A stretch of DNA of 64,000 bases from Molanna angustata (GCA_963576475.1 OY754975.1:23546455-23610454); one strand, 5' to 3'; positions 31,149 through 42,207 are shown, counted from the stretch's first letter. The notes: a model not told the origin generated them from the sequence alone. A program made the numbers and translations.

Positions 31149-34100
31149 TTAATGCAGGACGAACAAAAGTAGCGCCAAATGAAAATAAAAAGACCAAGAA
31201 AAAGACCAAATGATACCCCGTTCTGAAAGCGTATCATAAATTTTCTCACGCTGTGGTGAGGTTGTGAAAAACTTATATACATCCTTCAAGTGACGATTCG
31301 CACCAACGAAATTCGTACCATTGTCACTAATAATTTCCGAACACAAACCACGGCGGTCTGTGAATCTATTGAGTGCCGCTAAAAATGCTTCAGACGATAA
31401 GTCAGATACTACTTCTAAATGTAATGCCTTGGTGGATAAACAAACAAATAAACATAAATACGCTTTTGAAGATTTGGCTCCGCATCGCTTATGGTCTTTC
31501 AAAAGGAAAGGACCCCCAAAATCGACACCTACTTTTGCAAAAGGACGACTTTGCTGGACACGACTGGGTGGTAGGTCACCCATGAGTGGGGGAAACGCAG
31601 TCGCTTTTAATTTATGGCATATAATACATTTAGAAAGTTGAGAACGAATTTTGTTTCGTGCTCCCAATATCCAATATTTTCGCGATATCATGGATTGAAG
31701 ACTTCGCGGTCCGGCGTGAAGATATATTTTATGATAGTAATCTATTATGAGATATGCTAAATGACATGTTTTCGGAAGTAAAATAGGAAATTTACTATCA
31801 TATGGTAATTTTGAATATTGTAATCTTCCGCCCACCCTGAGGATTCCGCATGAATCCAAAAATGGCTTTAAAATTTGAATATGACGTGAGCATGGGATTC
31901 CGTTTTTTAATTTATTTATTTCATCAAGAAAATATGTATCTTGCTCAATACAGATAAATTTTGTAAGTGCAGCATTTAATTCGAATGTAGTAAGAGATAA
32001 TTGATTTTGCTTACTAATATTGACTTTTCTACATCTATTAACGAATCGTAATATCCAAGCAATAACGCGTTGTAATTTATTTAAAGACGAATATTTGCAT
32101 AACATAGAATTCGGTACTAATTGAGATATCAAAGTTTTCGTATTTACTGATTTAATATCAGGTAAATTTTCAAGTTCGATATTGACTGAACAGGGCCAGT
32201 CATTCTTGTGCTTATGAAGCCAAGAAGGTCCTGAAAACCACAAGGGGTGTGAAACAATGTCTTTTGGAAGAAGGCCTCTAGATCCGCAATCGGCGCAATT
32301 TTCTTCCGAGATAACATGTTTCCAAATAGCAGTGGGTACATTGTCCAGAATTTGGACAACCCTGTTTGCGACAAATGTTTTTAATGAATATGGCGGAGTT
32401 TTAATCCACGCTAGCACAATAGTCGAATCCGTAAAAAGAAAAACGTTTTCTATCTGTTGAGAATATTTAACGGATGACATAATATATTTAATAAGTTTGG
32501 TTAGAAGTACAGCACCGCACAATTCTAATCGTGGAATAGACAGTGTTTTTAAGGGGGCTACCTTCGATTTTCCCATCATAAGATGAGTAGTATTTGTATT
32601 TAAATTTACTAAGTAAGCGACGGCCGCGTAACCTAGTTGTGACGCGTCGCAAAATCCTACGACGATCAAGCGACTGGTGCTTAATGTATTATAATATCTA
32701 GGTATTTTTAAGGTACAAAGAAGTGACAGTTGGCCAACAAATGTATCCCACCTATTCTGAATATCGGATGGAACAGGATCGTCCCAATCGGCCCTCAGTT
32801 TCCACAACTCTTGTATCAAGCACTTTGCGAAAAAGAGTACAGGGGTAATCCAGCCCAATGGATCAAACAGTCGAGCCACAATTGACAAAATATTTCTTTT
32901 TGTACAGCTCTCAGTAGGTATAATTTTTATATCATAGGTAAAGTTATCAGTTTGGGGGAGCCACTGAATGCCTAATAACTTAACAATTTTGTCGGTTTCA
33001 GTATTATCAAACGATCTTGATTCAGAAGTTCCGATAAAATCTTGCTTCAATAGTGAAGGCGAATTTGACTGCCATTTACTTAGCTCTAATTGTCCAAGTT
33101 TTAACAGTGCAGTTATATCATTTTTAAGTTGACAGGCTGACTCGAGGGTTTCAGCGCCTGTGGCTAAGTCGTCGACGTAAAAGTCTTCCACAAGTGCCCG
33201 TGCAGCCTCCGGATATTTTGAATTTTCATCCATGGCCAGTTGTCGTAAAGTTCGGATTGCTAAGAAAGGGGAACTCGACAATCCATATGTGATGGTTTGT
33301 AACTCGAAATCAATGAGTGGGCTATCAGGAGATTGTCTCCAAAGAATATGTTGAAATTTACGGTCGGATGGTAATATTAATATTTGTCGATACATTTTAC
33401 AAATATCTGCAGTGAAAACATATTTATGAAATCGAAAATTTAACATCATGCACGGAATTTCTGTTTGCAGTTTTGGACCACTAAGAAGCAAGTCATTCAG
33501 ACAAATATTATCAGGTTCGGTTTTACTTGATCCATCGAAAACTACCCTGACCTTCGTCGTATCGCTAGAAGGATTAAAAACGCAGTGATGGGGCAAGAAA
33601 AAAGATTCAGAATTAATAGGAACGCGTTTCATGTGTCCTAAACTTTCATATTCCTGTATAAAATTTCCGTAGGTATTTCCTAAATCTTGATTTTTTTGAA
33701 AACGAAATTGTAATTTCCTTAATCGTGTGTCTGCGAGTTGAAAGGAATTGTTGATAGGTATATTTTCTGTTTTCAATAACATCGGTACTACATATCGCCC
33801 GTCATTCTCGCGATAATGTTTTGACGCAAAAATGTTTTCAGCTAAATTATCATCCGTATTTAAATTCGAATACGAAGGTGTTTCTTCGACTTCCCAAAAT
33901 TGTTTTATCATGTCACATAAAGAGGTATTTGTTTCAATTAAAAATGAAGAAGAAATTTCATGTTGTTTCATTTCAATTCGTCCCGGTATTATGTAACCAA
34001 ATATACTATTGATTGCACCAGGGGTGCCACGAATAATTTCGTGATTATTACTATTTATTATATCTAGGTACATATCAGCGCCTAATAACATATCGATTGG

Positions 34101-35729
34101 ACCTGGTTTGTGATAAAACTCATCGGCTAAATATAAATTTTGAAATTGTGATATTATTTTCGAAGAAAGGTTACATGCAGGAAGATGTGACGTAATTTCG
34201 TTTATCACAATAGCGGTGCATTTGAGCATTGGTCCTGTTTTATTTTTCGGTTTAATAAAACAGGTTGTTTTACCTAAACAATTATTTATTATTGAATTTC
34301 CTAAACCGTTTAGAGGTATGTTGCATTTGTTAATTTTTAATTTTAAACGTCGTACACATTCCAATGTAATCACAGAAACTTGGGAACCGCTATCGATAAC
34401 AACGCGTATACATTCAAAAATATTATTATTATTTTTTATTTCAATTTTCGCCGTCCCCAGTAGAACCGAATTGGCTCGAGACGAGTACATATTATAACGG
34501 TCGGCGGCTCTAGCGTTCAGGGCCGTAGCCGGCGCACTGACGCCCGCGCCGGTGCCTTGATGCGTCGAATCATTAGAGGGCGTAAATTCAAAATTTAATA
34601 AAGTATGATGGCGTTTATTACATGTTCGACATGTATATTTTGAATTGCAGTTTTTATAAGCATGTTGTTTGAAACAATTAGTACAACGATTAGGACTCTG
34701 TATTTTTTCTTTGCGTTGATACGGAGACATTTCCATAAATTGAGCACACTTATATAGAAAATGTGCTCCACTACACAAAGGGCATTTTGAAAAATGGGGA
34801 TTGTTTGATGATAATAATGTTTTAATATGACCTTTTTTCTCTTTACTAACATTTGGCGTTACAATTTCTAGAATGCGACAATGATTTCTAAGAAAAGAAT
34901 AGACAGTTTCTGAACTAGGAATTTCTTCAATTTTGAGCTTCGACTCAATAGTGCGACGTGTGGTTACGTCTAAATTCTTTATCACCATGTGCGCGATAAA
35001 CTTATCAAATAAATTTTCAATTTTCATACTTTCCAGAGCCTGAATATTCTCTTGAAAAGTATTTAAAATTTTAGAAATTCCGGAAGCGGATTCAGATTGC
35101 AGAGTGCGAATATTCAGAATCTCGTCGACATAATGAGCAAATAATATTCGCGAATTTTGATACTGATTTACTAATATGTCCCACGCGATGTGATAATTTT
35201 CATCTATTAAAGGCAAAGATTTAATAATACCTAGCGCCGGCCCAGATACCACAGACAATAGGTAGTGAAACTTTTCGATATTTGAGTATGTCGGTACATC
35301 GTGGATAACACTTTTAAACATAGAATAGAAATATGACCAAGACTTAATATCGATACCGTTAAATGTAGGTAGATTAATAATCGGCGGTCTTATATTATTA
35401 TTATGTATATTTGTAACTTTGGATGTTTCACATATATCTGACTGAAAGGATTTTTGTTTACATAGGATTTCAAAATATAATTGATCAGTTTGCGTGGATA
35501 TGGCATTTAACTGACTAATTTCATTATGTTTATTTTCCAAAGATAAAAGTATCTCATGTATATCTTCTTGCAATGATTCGAATTCATTATACCAATCCAA
35601 CAATTTGGTACAACGCGATAAAAATATATCTTTTTTAGAGTTATCTTTTAATAAATCATATGTTATTTGTAATCGCGATATAATTCGATCGCGTTTAGCT
35701 TGTAACGACAATAACTTTTTGTCGGACAT
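31149..35729 (-). CDS. BEL/Pao gag-pol polyprotein, truncated in integrase
   Basis: 1526 codons from an ATG at 35729, inside a BEL/Pao element. Order: coiled-coil-prone N-terminus (1-90); gag core of the DUF1759 type (about 115-270, PTFNGIDIKSWSYF); CCHC/CXXC zinc knuckles (about 316-374, CPLCSGAHFLYKC, CTNCFKQHAYKNC); aspartic protease (VVIDSGSQVSVI, about 444); reverse transcriptase with TADICKMYRQ (about 774) and the YVDD box (about 851); RNase H with FCDAS (about 1027) and FTDST (about 1099); integrase H2C2 zinc finger (about 1322-1372), catalytic Asp in VGVDFGG (about 1403) and in IISDNGTNF (about 1469). After SERGIIWSF the protein runs into unrelated residues and stops. The catalytic Glu and the C-terminal integrase domain are missing, apparently by deletion. 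Everything before that is open and looks functional. Confidence 0.95.
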   Translation of the reverse strand: MSDKKLLSLQAKRDRIISRLQITYDLLKDNSKKDIFLSRCTKLLDWYNEFESLQEDIHEILLSLENKHNEISQLNAISTQTDQLYFEILCKQKSFQSDICETSKVTNIHNNNIRPPIINLPTFNGIDIKSWSYFYSMFKSVIHDVPTYSNIEKFHYLLSVVSGPALGIIKSLPLIDENYHIAWDILVNQYQNSRILFAHYVDEILNIRTLQSESASGISKILNTFQENIQALESMKIENLFDKFIAHMVIKNLDVTTRRTIESKLKIEEIPSSETVYSFLRNHCRILEIVTPNVSKEKKGHIKTLLSSNNPHFSKCPLCSGAHFLYKCAQFMEMSPYQRKEKIQSPNRCTNCFKQHAYKNCNSKYTCRTCNKRHHTLLNFEFTPSNDSTHQGTGAGVSAPATALNARAADRYNMYSSRANSVLLGTAKIEIKNNNNIFECIRVVIDSGSQVSVITLECVRRLKLKINKCNIPLNGLGNSIINNCLGKTTCFIKPKNKTGPMLKCTAIVINEITSHLPACNLSSKIISQFQNLYLADEFYHKPGPIDMLLGADMYLDIINSNNHEIIRGTPGAINSIFGYIIPGRIEMKQHEISSSFLIETNTSLCDMIKQFWEVEETPSYSNLNTDDNLAENIFASKHYRENDGRYVVPMLLKTENIPINNSFQLADTRLRKLQFRFQKNQDLGNTYGNFIQEYESLGHMKRVPINSESFFLPHHCVFNPSSDTTKVRVVFDGSSKTEPDNICLNDLLLSGPKLQTEIPCMMLNFRFHKYVFTADICKMYRQILILPSDRKFQHILWRQSPDSPLIDFELQTITYGLSSSPFLAIRTLRQLAMDENSKYPEAARALVEDFYVDDLATGAETLESACQLKNDITALLKLGQLELSKWQSNSPSLLKQDFIGTSESRSFDNTETDKIVKLLGIQWLPQTDNFTYDIKIIPTESCTKRNILSIVARLFDPLGWITPVLFFAKCLIQELWKLRADWDDPVPSDIQNRWDTFVGQLSLLCTLKIPRYYNTLSTSRLIVVGFCDASQLGYAAVAYLVNLNTNTTHLMMGKSKVAPLKTLSIPRLELCGAVLLTKLIKYIMSSVKYSQQIENVFLFTDSTIVLAWIKTPPYSLKTFVANRVVQILDNVPTAIWKHVISEENCADCGSRGLLPKDIVSHPLWFSGPSWLHKHKNDWPCSVNIELENLPDIKSVNTKTLISQLVPNSMLCKYSSLNKLQRVIAWILRFVNRCRKVNISKQNQLSLTTFELNAALTKFICIEQDTYFLDEINKLKNGIPCSRHIQILKPFLDSCGILRVGGRLQYSKLPYDSKFPILLPKTCHLAYLIIDYYHKIYLHAGPRSLQSMISRKYWILGARNKIRSQLSKCIICHKLKATAFPPLMGDLPPSRVQQSRPFAKVGVDFGGPFLLKDHKRCGAKSSKAYLCLFVCLSTKALHLEVVSDLSSEAFLAALNRFTDRRGLCSEIISDNGTNFVGANRHLKDVYKFFTTSPQREKIYDTLSERGIIWSFSWSFYFHLALLLFVLH

Positions 35730-35956
35730 TTTATATTTAAATTTACAAAATTAAAATATATTGTAGGTTTACAGAAAAATATGTTTAGATATAATCTACG
35801 TATAATATATACGTAGAAACGCATAAAAGATGATTATTTTTATATAAATAATCTATTTTAAGACAACTATTGTGAACATAAATATAAATGAAAATAATTG
35901 TGTGAAATCACGAACTAATTACTTCAATTTATACAGTCAGTAATTGCGAATTACTG

Positions 35957-35974
35957 ATCCGCTCGAAAGGACCA
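35957..35974 (-). other. BEL primer-binding site, tRNA-Tyr type
   Basis: The minus strand reads TGGTCCTTTCGAGCGGAT starting nine bases after the LTR end. The tRNA-Tyr complement seen intact at 11197-11215 is TGGTCCTTCGAGCCGGATT, so this site differs by an extra T and a lost C. A tRNA-Tyr primer is therefore likely, with slight decay. Confidence 0.65.
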
Positions 35975-35983
35975 AAATATTTA

Positions 35984-36390
35984 TGTGCGATATCGGCAAA
36001 GAACAGATTGGACTAGACGGAAAATGAAAAGGAGTGGACTTACTGTGCCAGCTGGTTTCTTCTTTTCCTCTGTCGCGTTTGTCCTTCCTTCTCGTCACTG
36101 ATTCAATAAAACTATGTTCACAATTTTGTCTGTCATATACGTGCGAAAGCCGCGAACGTATTTTAATGTTTTTATATGTATGGCGCACGGCGCTTGTGTA
36201 ACACGAGATGGTGCAAAGACGCGTATTCTCGAGAGAACGTGGCTGGCCGCGCGCGAACAGAGGCGAGATTGTTGTTGCCACGAGATGGTGTTTGATTGTT
36301 GTTCAGGTATGGATGTAGGTATGGTGATTTTAGGTATGTCAGGAAGATGAGGATAGGTACAAAAAGGAAGTATCTGTCATCTGCGCCAAC
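35984..36390 (-). repeat. BEL 5' LTR
   Basis: 407 bp. The outer boundary (TGCGCCAACA on the plus strand) is followed by the AGTAT duplication. Compared with the 3' LTR it carries a short GAGATGGTGTTTGATTGTTG-like insertion near 36282. Confidence 0.95.
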
Positions 36391-36468
36391 AAGTATATTA
36401 TTAGATCTCTTAATTGAGGGTAAAGATTTGTAACTCTATATTAAGAAAAAAAAAATTAGTAAACTCAC

Positions 36469-36550
36469 CTCGACCTTTTCTAGAAGAATGTGTGAGTCCG
36501 TCCGAGGCCCTCGAGGGGCACCTGTTGCACTGTTACCAGAAGAATTCAAT
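36469..36550 (-). CDS. Internal exon of an unidentified host gene
   Basis: The minus strand has a model 3' splice site (ten A on the plus strand, i.e. TTTTTTTTTTCTTATTACAG), 82 bp of exon, then GTCGAG|GTGAGT, a consensus donor. Read with one leading base, 27 codons are open: LNSSGNSATGAPRGPRTDSH followed by ILLEKVE. The upstream intron phase is 2 and the downstream phase 0. GC content is about 50 percent against about 30 percent around it. I do not recognise the protein; the low-complexity start followed by ILLEKVE could lead into a coiled coil. The BEL element at 30314-36390 lies in the next intron, 78 bp away. The plus-strand reading is also open but has poor splice sites. Confidence 0.6.
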
Positions 36551-37087
36551 CTGTAATAAGAAAAAAAAAACACTAAGGAAAACGTAATATTACAAGTAAA
36601 TACTTCATTGAGCTAAAAAAAAATTCAAAATGGTTATTTAAGTACCATAATGTTTGACCGCGATATTTAAAAAAAAAAAAATAGACTGCCTCAGACTAAC
36701 CTGGCAAAATAATGCTTCTTTTGTATAAATTGGAATATTTTATTGTTTATTGTTGTTTTTATAGAATTCATACTGTGTTAATTCATAATTTGTTATTTTT
36801 TCAACTCATTAATATTCTTTTTGGTAAGAAAATGCGTATATATTTAAATCTAAATAAAATTTACATATACACATATAAAAAATCTTGAAACTTGATCAAT
36901 GCAATATTTTAAAAAAGAGAGATTAAATTAACGGATGTCTATGGAAAACAAATTAACTCTAACACTCGTACACAGAGAAAAAATAAGAAGATTTAGGCCT
37001 CAGGCCTTGATTTTTCTCTTTATTTGACATAAAAAAATAATAATGTAAAAAAGTGTGTAAATCTGTGAAATTTAAATAAACCCTTAG
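36551..37087. other. Probable intron, nothing recognised
   Basis: AT-rich sequence upstream (minus strand) of the 82-bp exon. No further exon signal. Confidence 0.4.
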
Positions 37088-37341
37088 TCGGCCTTCATGG
37101 TTCAGTTGGCTACGTATCTGTTGCTAATCCAAGAGTCCCGGGTTCGATTCCTGGTGGAGACACAGTTTTTTATTGTGTTTTCAGTCTGGATCTGTGAGAC
37201 GATTAATAGCATAAGTCTCCATAATGTGGCAACTTGTTATTGGGTGCATGATAAATTAATATTTGACATTATATTAATATTTGTACCTGTTAGTTGCCCG
37301 AGAAGCAATATAAAATAAATAATATGAAATAAAATAAATAC
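37088..37341 (+). mobile_element. SINE-2 family, full-length copy
   Basis: The tRNA-like head has an A-box ATGGTTCAGTTGG and B-box CGGGTTCGATTCCTGG. The body contains GTGTTTTCAGTCTGGATCTG and GTTGCCCGAGAAGC, and the tail is ATAAAATAAATAATATGAAA. Truncated relatives are at 6480-6592, 18800-18935 and 53135-53325 (all minus). The short open frame from 37097 is an artefact of the SINE. Confidence 0.8.
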
Positions 37342-37660
37342 GATTTGAAATGAAGTCAATCGGACTCATATCTTGGACTCTCGAGAGGACATTCAAAGGA
37401 TGCCACACATGATGCATATATGCATATGCCACACATTATATACGATCAAATCACGACTAAACATAGTGTTCATTCTTAACATGATTACCGTAGATGCATT
37501 TATATATAAAATATGCTTGAAATTGTGCTTGGTAACAATGATTTAAATACTAAATACCAGAAATACCTACCACAACCAATAACTATCACCAGGTGTTATC
37601 ACTAGGTGTAACACTAATATTAGAAAAAAATACCTTCATTGATAAATCATGTAATATTTT
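37342..37660. other. No recognisable gene
   Basis: Spacer with a duplicated ATGCATATATGCATATGCC word near 37412-37430 and nothing else recognised. Confidence 0.4.
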
Positions 37661-38300
37661 TCCAACAGTCGATTTTTTTAAGAGAACTTTGTTCTCTTAA
37701 CATATCGACAAAGTTTCAACCAAAGATTCGCGAGATTATATGCAGGGTCTTTATTTTTCACTGTTTTTCCAACTTTGAAGTAAAAAAACACCAACATAGA
37801 GGCTTCGCCACATATATGTTCCATATACGGATTTACCCATAATTTGGAGTAGAACATTTAGTGTGTCTGTGTGTGTGTCCGTCCGTCTCTTATAACTCTT
37901 GATCCGCTCAATTAACAAAACCCAAAATTAATGAATATGTAAATCGTTATAGGCTTACAAAACTTTTATACTCAGAATTGTGAATTTTTGTCTCAGTAAG
38001 GGGTTATCAACTTTTGAATTTTTATTTTATTTTTCCATTAATCTCAGAAACCATTAAAGCTAGAACGCTGAAAAATAGTATGAACATAGACAAATACAAA
38101 ATCTCAAATGAGTTTTTTTTAAAAAAAAATCCAGAGTTTCAGAGTTTTCTCAAATATATTTTATTAATAAAAATATTTTTTTATGATAAATTTATGTGTT
38201 TAATTGCCTATCTTTCCAATTTTTTTAAAAATATCAAAAAAGCTGAAACACTTCTTCCTTTCTTTAAAAAATCTTTTGAAAAAAAAGCAATTGTCAAACA
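37661..38300 (+). mobile_element. Family B Helentron-like element, copy B2 (5' half)
   Basis: It begins TCCAACAGTCGAT and the 42-bp terminal palindrome (37668-37709, AAGAGAAC-TTT-GTTCTCTTAA centre). It then follows copy B1 through the TG repeat, GATCCGCTCAATTAAC, and CTCAGAAACCAT. It ends within the T-rich middle, with no 3' subterminal repeat or hairpin. Frames across it are AT-driven. Confidence 0.75.
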
Positions 38301-38474
38301 TATAATTTACTTAGTTTAAATTATTTTAAAGAACGTTTAAAGGTTTATAACTTGATACAAATAATAAACGTACTGTAAATTTGTAATGTCAACTGTTGGT
38401 TCTGTAAATGAATAAAATCAAAATGAAATAAAATAAAAATAAAAACGAAGTAGAATTTAAAGAAATACTTACAG

Positions 38475-38655
38475 GGTTGCGTTTCGTTGAAATAAAAATA
38501 ATTGCATGATATGTATTATGATGTAAAGGAAGCGGCGACATAACAAATAAAGAAATCTGAACGATGAGTTTGTGTATAAATATATAATGTGAATGATATA
38601 AACTCAATATTCTAAGACATATCAGCTTATGTGCTTTGGTGGTATCAATAAACAA
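38475..38655 (-). other. Candidate first exon of the 36.5-kb gene
   Basis: CAACCCT|GTAAGTATTT on the minus strand is a strong donor, with its last exon base at 38475. Splicing to the exon at 36550 would be in frame for a short ATG at about 38510 (MQLFLFQRNATL, then into LLNSSGN). An earlier, overlapping ATG frame (from 38655) would stop at a TAA in the next exon. The join is inferred, not shown. Confidence 0.3.
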
Positions 38656-38739
38656 ATCATTTACTTAACTAAATAAACGTCGCAAGAAAATCTAGACATG
38701 AGAGAATACACGAACGTTCAACGTTTCGCGCTGTCGAAT

Positions 38740-38805
38740 CTGTTAGTTTCCAAATCTTAGGGTCAATTTATAAAGAAAGGCACAGGGAGTGAGAGAGAGT
38801 GGAAA
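38740..38805 (-). promoter_or_regulatory. Minus-strand TATA box and GAGA repeats
   Basis: CTTTATAAATTG (minus strand, about 38764-38775) lies downstream of a CTCTCTCTCAC run (about 38790-38800), a GAGA-factor type motif. Together they could place a start near 38740, upstream of the donor at 38475. Confidence 0.3.
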
Positions 38806-40090
38806 GTTTGACAAAGTCAAAGTATGAATAAACTGTGTTATCATGAAGTAGCAACGTGAAATGATACGCGAGAGAAGATTGAACGAGGAAAATAAACCGA
38901 CCAAGTTTAGAATGTGAAAACTTTCAAGTTGACTGTGTCGTTTTGCTGTGTAAAATATGTTGTCATTATTATGTAGGCCAGGAATATCAGAAAGGGAATA
39001 GTTTATTGCATGATCCGAGGAAAACGGTAATTATTCGAACCCTTTTGACAATATTGAAGGCAAAATTCGGTTTTTCCTAAAAACAGCGGATGGGTTGAAA
39101 ACTTTGAAAGCTACACACACGTTTGGAAATGTGTGTGCAGACTCAAAAAGACAATGAATGTTTTGTCGGAATACGTTTATTCAAATTAACTTTCAAAACA
39201 CTGAATTTATAAATTATCTTATTTACTCTAATTTGTACTTGGCATTACTTTTGTTTAAATCTTAATAGTATGAAGGGAGAATCTTGATTCGTTGTGAATA
39301 ATACTTTGAATACTGTTCCTACTGACTAACTTGAATTGAATATATTCGTTGATATAAATGTTGGAAATGTATATTTAAAAAATAGTCATTAGTTTCCACG
39401 TTTCCATAGTAGTGGAGAGTAAAAATATTGATCTACCTGGAATTCATCCCAAGGCCTACGGCTCAGACTTCAAATGATTTGACCAATTGAACCAGAAAGA
39501 ATGACATAAAAACTTATGGGTTGACAATAAATTTAACGACCCAGCATCCTCAGACATGAATGATTGCAAAAAAATATATCAATCTTCTATTTTAGCAACG
39601 CATATTTTCTCGAGACACGCAATTGTATGGTATATATACATACGCGAATGTTTCAGGAGTACAACTCAGCAGGTACAATATAACACAGAAGCAAAGCAAC
39701 GCCGGAAATTGGTTACTGTTAAAGTGCTAAACTTTGATAATATTTCAAAAGATATTTTCCATCGGCATCATAAAAAATGCCATTTTTATGGTTTATTGAA
39801 GTATGTTACATTACGTACCGTGGGGCCCGTTCAAGACTTCCTCCTCTTCACTCATCCCTTTGACAATATTTAAATCATTTTTTCCAGCTACCAATTTCAG
39901 ACGCTAAAACTGAAATCTGTTCTGCTATGAGAATAGCCTTAATGCTCCAATTTTATGTGGGATACCTACGCGTCCTATAAGATTTTGAATAGCTATATAT
40001 TTTTATTAACGCACAACCATATTACTGAAATATCGAATCAACGGAAGCATCTGGCTTTCAAAGAAATAAGACATTATTTAGATTTTATTT
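38806..40090. other. No assignable gene
   Basis: The longest frame is 105 codons (39556-39873, plus). It has no motif I know and an ordinary AT-biased composition. Nothing else stands out. Confidence 0.4.
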
Positions 40091-40094
40091 TCTT

Positions 40095-40745
40095 CTTCTT
40101 CTGCTTTAGTTAGGACTGTGTCCTGTTATTCTCGGAGCCTGCTCTTGTGAGGTGGACGTCCAGCTATCCTTCCATCGTTCTCCTCACATGATCTCTCCAG
40201 AATCGTCTTCGTGTTCTTCCCCATCGCAAAACATCCTCGACATCACAGATTCTTCTTATCTCCGAGTTCCTCAATCTGTCACGAAGTGTTACGCCTGCGA
40301 TTGGTCGTAGAGTCTTCATCTCAGTGGTCTTTAGGAGGTTTTTTGTTCTGGCGTTGTCAGCTCTTGTTTCTATGCCGTATGTCGTGATCGATCTTACACA
40401 GGTCTTATAGATCCTTACCTTGCTCTCCTTTAGCATATCTCTGTTTCTCCATAAAGCATTTTTCAAGCATCCAGCCATGACGGCGGCCTTATTCGCTTGC
40501 TCTCTTACTTCGTCAAAGAGGTTATTGCTGCTGGACACTTCGACTCCCAAGTACTTAAATCGTATAACTTGTTTCATGTTTTTATTTTCGATTGCAAGTT
40601 TTCATCGTACTGGATGCCTTGAGGTGACCATGCTTTTTGTTTTGTCTACTGAGATTTTCATGTTAAATCTTAGAGAGGATAAATAAAATTTATACAGCAG
40701 TCTCTGAAGATCATCTTCGGAATTAGCAATTGCTAATAGATTTTA
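40095..40745 (-). pseudogene. RTE-like LINE: end of RT and C-terminal region
   Basis: Upstream, a broken frame (40577-40740) holds SEDDLQRLLYKF, MKISVDKTKSMV, the RT segment following the catalytic box. The open frame 40164-40577 continues KYLGVEVSSSNNLFDEVREQ, RIYKTCVRSITTYGIET, then DVLRWGRTRRRFWRDHVRR. These are the thumb region and the C-terminal W-x-D-H-V motif. At least two frameshifts and the missing N-terminal three quarters make it inactive. It ends just before the Gypsy LTR. Confidence 0.85.
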
Positions 40746-40883
40746 TCATGTGTATTTTTTCTTTTACACATTACATTAATTATGTTTCCCGATAAAAATA
40801 TTTGTTTATACCTTTATGTAAGCATCATAAAATTTAATGAAGAACTTAAGGTATCGAATACCTATTGTTTTTATTGCACATAT

Positions 40884-42207
40884 TGTCATGTTATTTTATT
40901 GAATAGCATGACTTACCTCCTCTCAGAGGAAAATTGAAAAAAAAGGATAATCCACTTTGGAAAAAATGTTAAAATTATGCTAATAGGCAGAGTTTTTTTG
41001 TCTGCGGGCAACCCGGTTAGTTAGTCGCCGAGCGGAAACACCGGATTGCATGGTTTTGGCCGATATTCTTTTAACGAGAGGTGACGCGAAAAAGTCAATA
41101 AAATGGACGTCACTAAAATAGACAGAGAAAACGCTGTGGCGTTTAAAACATGATAAATAACCATAAGAAAGGACTAGTGGGAAAATGGGTAAGTCTCCAT
41201 GTCTATTTTTTTGAACATAATTAGTTTGACGTCCACCGACACACAATAATTTTATAACATATTCCAGGGTTAACGAGTCCCCCAAATATTCCTTTCTACT
41301 AGTTTTTTTTATATATTTAATATGTAATGGAATCCAAAGTATTATGTAGACTAAGATTAAACAATATCATTGCACCGACTATCCATCATTTTGAAGACAA
41401 GTTGTTTTGCTGGAAACAGCAAAATATGATATGAAATTGAATCAAGATGGCGATGAGTCGTGTAACCTCAAAAGACCGACATTTTCTGTGAACAACGATG
41501 GCGGATGATCGAATCTTATTTAACTTCGTGCAGTTTTAAAAATAGAAAATTCGAATTTAGTGACTTTCAATATGAACAGTTTTTTTAATTTAATTTTGTA
41601 AAATGTAAATTAACGACAACCATTTTTTTTGTATTAATGAAATTTTGTATAATGTATTAACACCAGTATGTAAATTTGGCCAAATAGTTAATAAGAAGAT
41701 TTTTGTTAATAAATAATGTTTTATTGGGTCATAATTACATCAAGATAGATTTTTTTTTCTTAAAGGGTTAATATTGGGGATGGTAAAATGTAATAGAAAT
41801 AAAAATGTAATGAGGTTGTAATAATTTAATTGTATTATATGGATAATTTTTTTTTGTATCAAAACGAAAAAGACTGATTAAACAAAATGAAATATAAATT
41901 GTTATCATAATTCAGGTTTTGTATTTATCTCTCCTCCTTTTGACCTTCTAATGGTATGACAAGAAATGATCAAATATTGATAATCTTAAATTATATTTAT
42001 TTTTGGTATAATGGGAGTCTTTTGATAGACTTCCCTTAAAAAAAAAATTTCTTTGAATTGGAGTTAAATTCCCTTAGGGCAGGTTGCGACCCCGAGAGGT
42101 AAATTTTATGAGTTTCATGTGAACACGGCTGGCTGGCCGGTGGTGCGGGTGCGAGTCCTGGTGGGGCGAAGCCCTAGGCCTCTTCTACCATGACTTTAAC
42201 CCTCACA
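40884..42207 (+). repeat. Gypsy 5' LTR
   Basis: 1324 bp, unusually long for an insect Gypsy LTR. It contains AAGATGGCG (41444) and CGATGGCGG (about 41497), YY1-type words, and a hairpin GGGAGTCT...AGACTTCCC (42013-42035). A 101-codon minus-strand frame (40980-41285) is present in both LTRs only because they are copies. Confidence 0.95.

Larger units (their letters stand above)
30314..36390 (-). mobile_element. BEL/Pao LTR retrotransposon, integrase-truncated
   Basis: A 6077-bp minus-strand element bounded by LTRs at 35984-36390 (5') and 30314-30710 (3'), each TGTTGG...CGCACA when read on the minus strand. The 5-bp target duplication AGTAT is intact at 30309-30313 and 36391-36395. Inside are a tRNA-Tyr-like primer site, one long gag-pol frame and a repeat-rich 3' region. 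The LTRs differ mainly by small indels, so the insertion is fairly recent. The pol frame ends inside integrase and the last catalytic Glu is missing, so this copy could move only with help. It sits just past the end of family B copy B3 and 78 bp from a minus-strand exon. Confidence 0.95.

Noticed and set aside
36391..36560. Plus-strand exon over the 82-bp host exon
   Set aside because: The frame is open but the splice sites are weak compared with the near-consensus minus-strand sites.
39556..39873. 105-codon frame as a host gene
   Set aside because: No recognisable domain or promoter; length is within chance for the number of frames in the window.
40980..41285. 101-codon minus-strand frame found again at 47820-48125
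   Set aside because: It lies inside both Gypsy LTRs, so its conservation is only LTR identity. No start context, domain or coding bias supports a protein.
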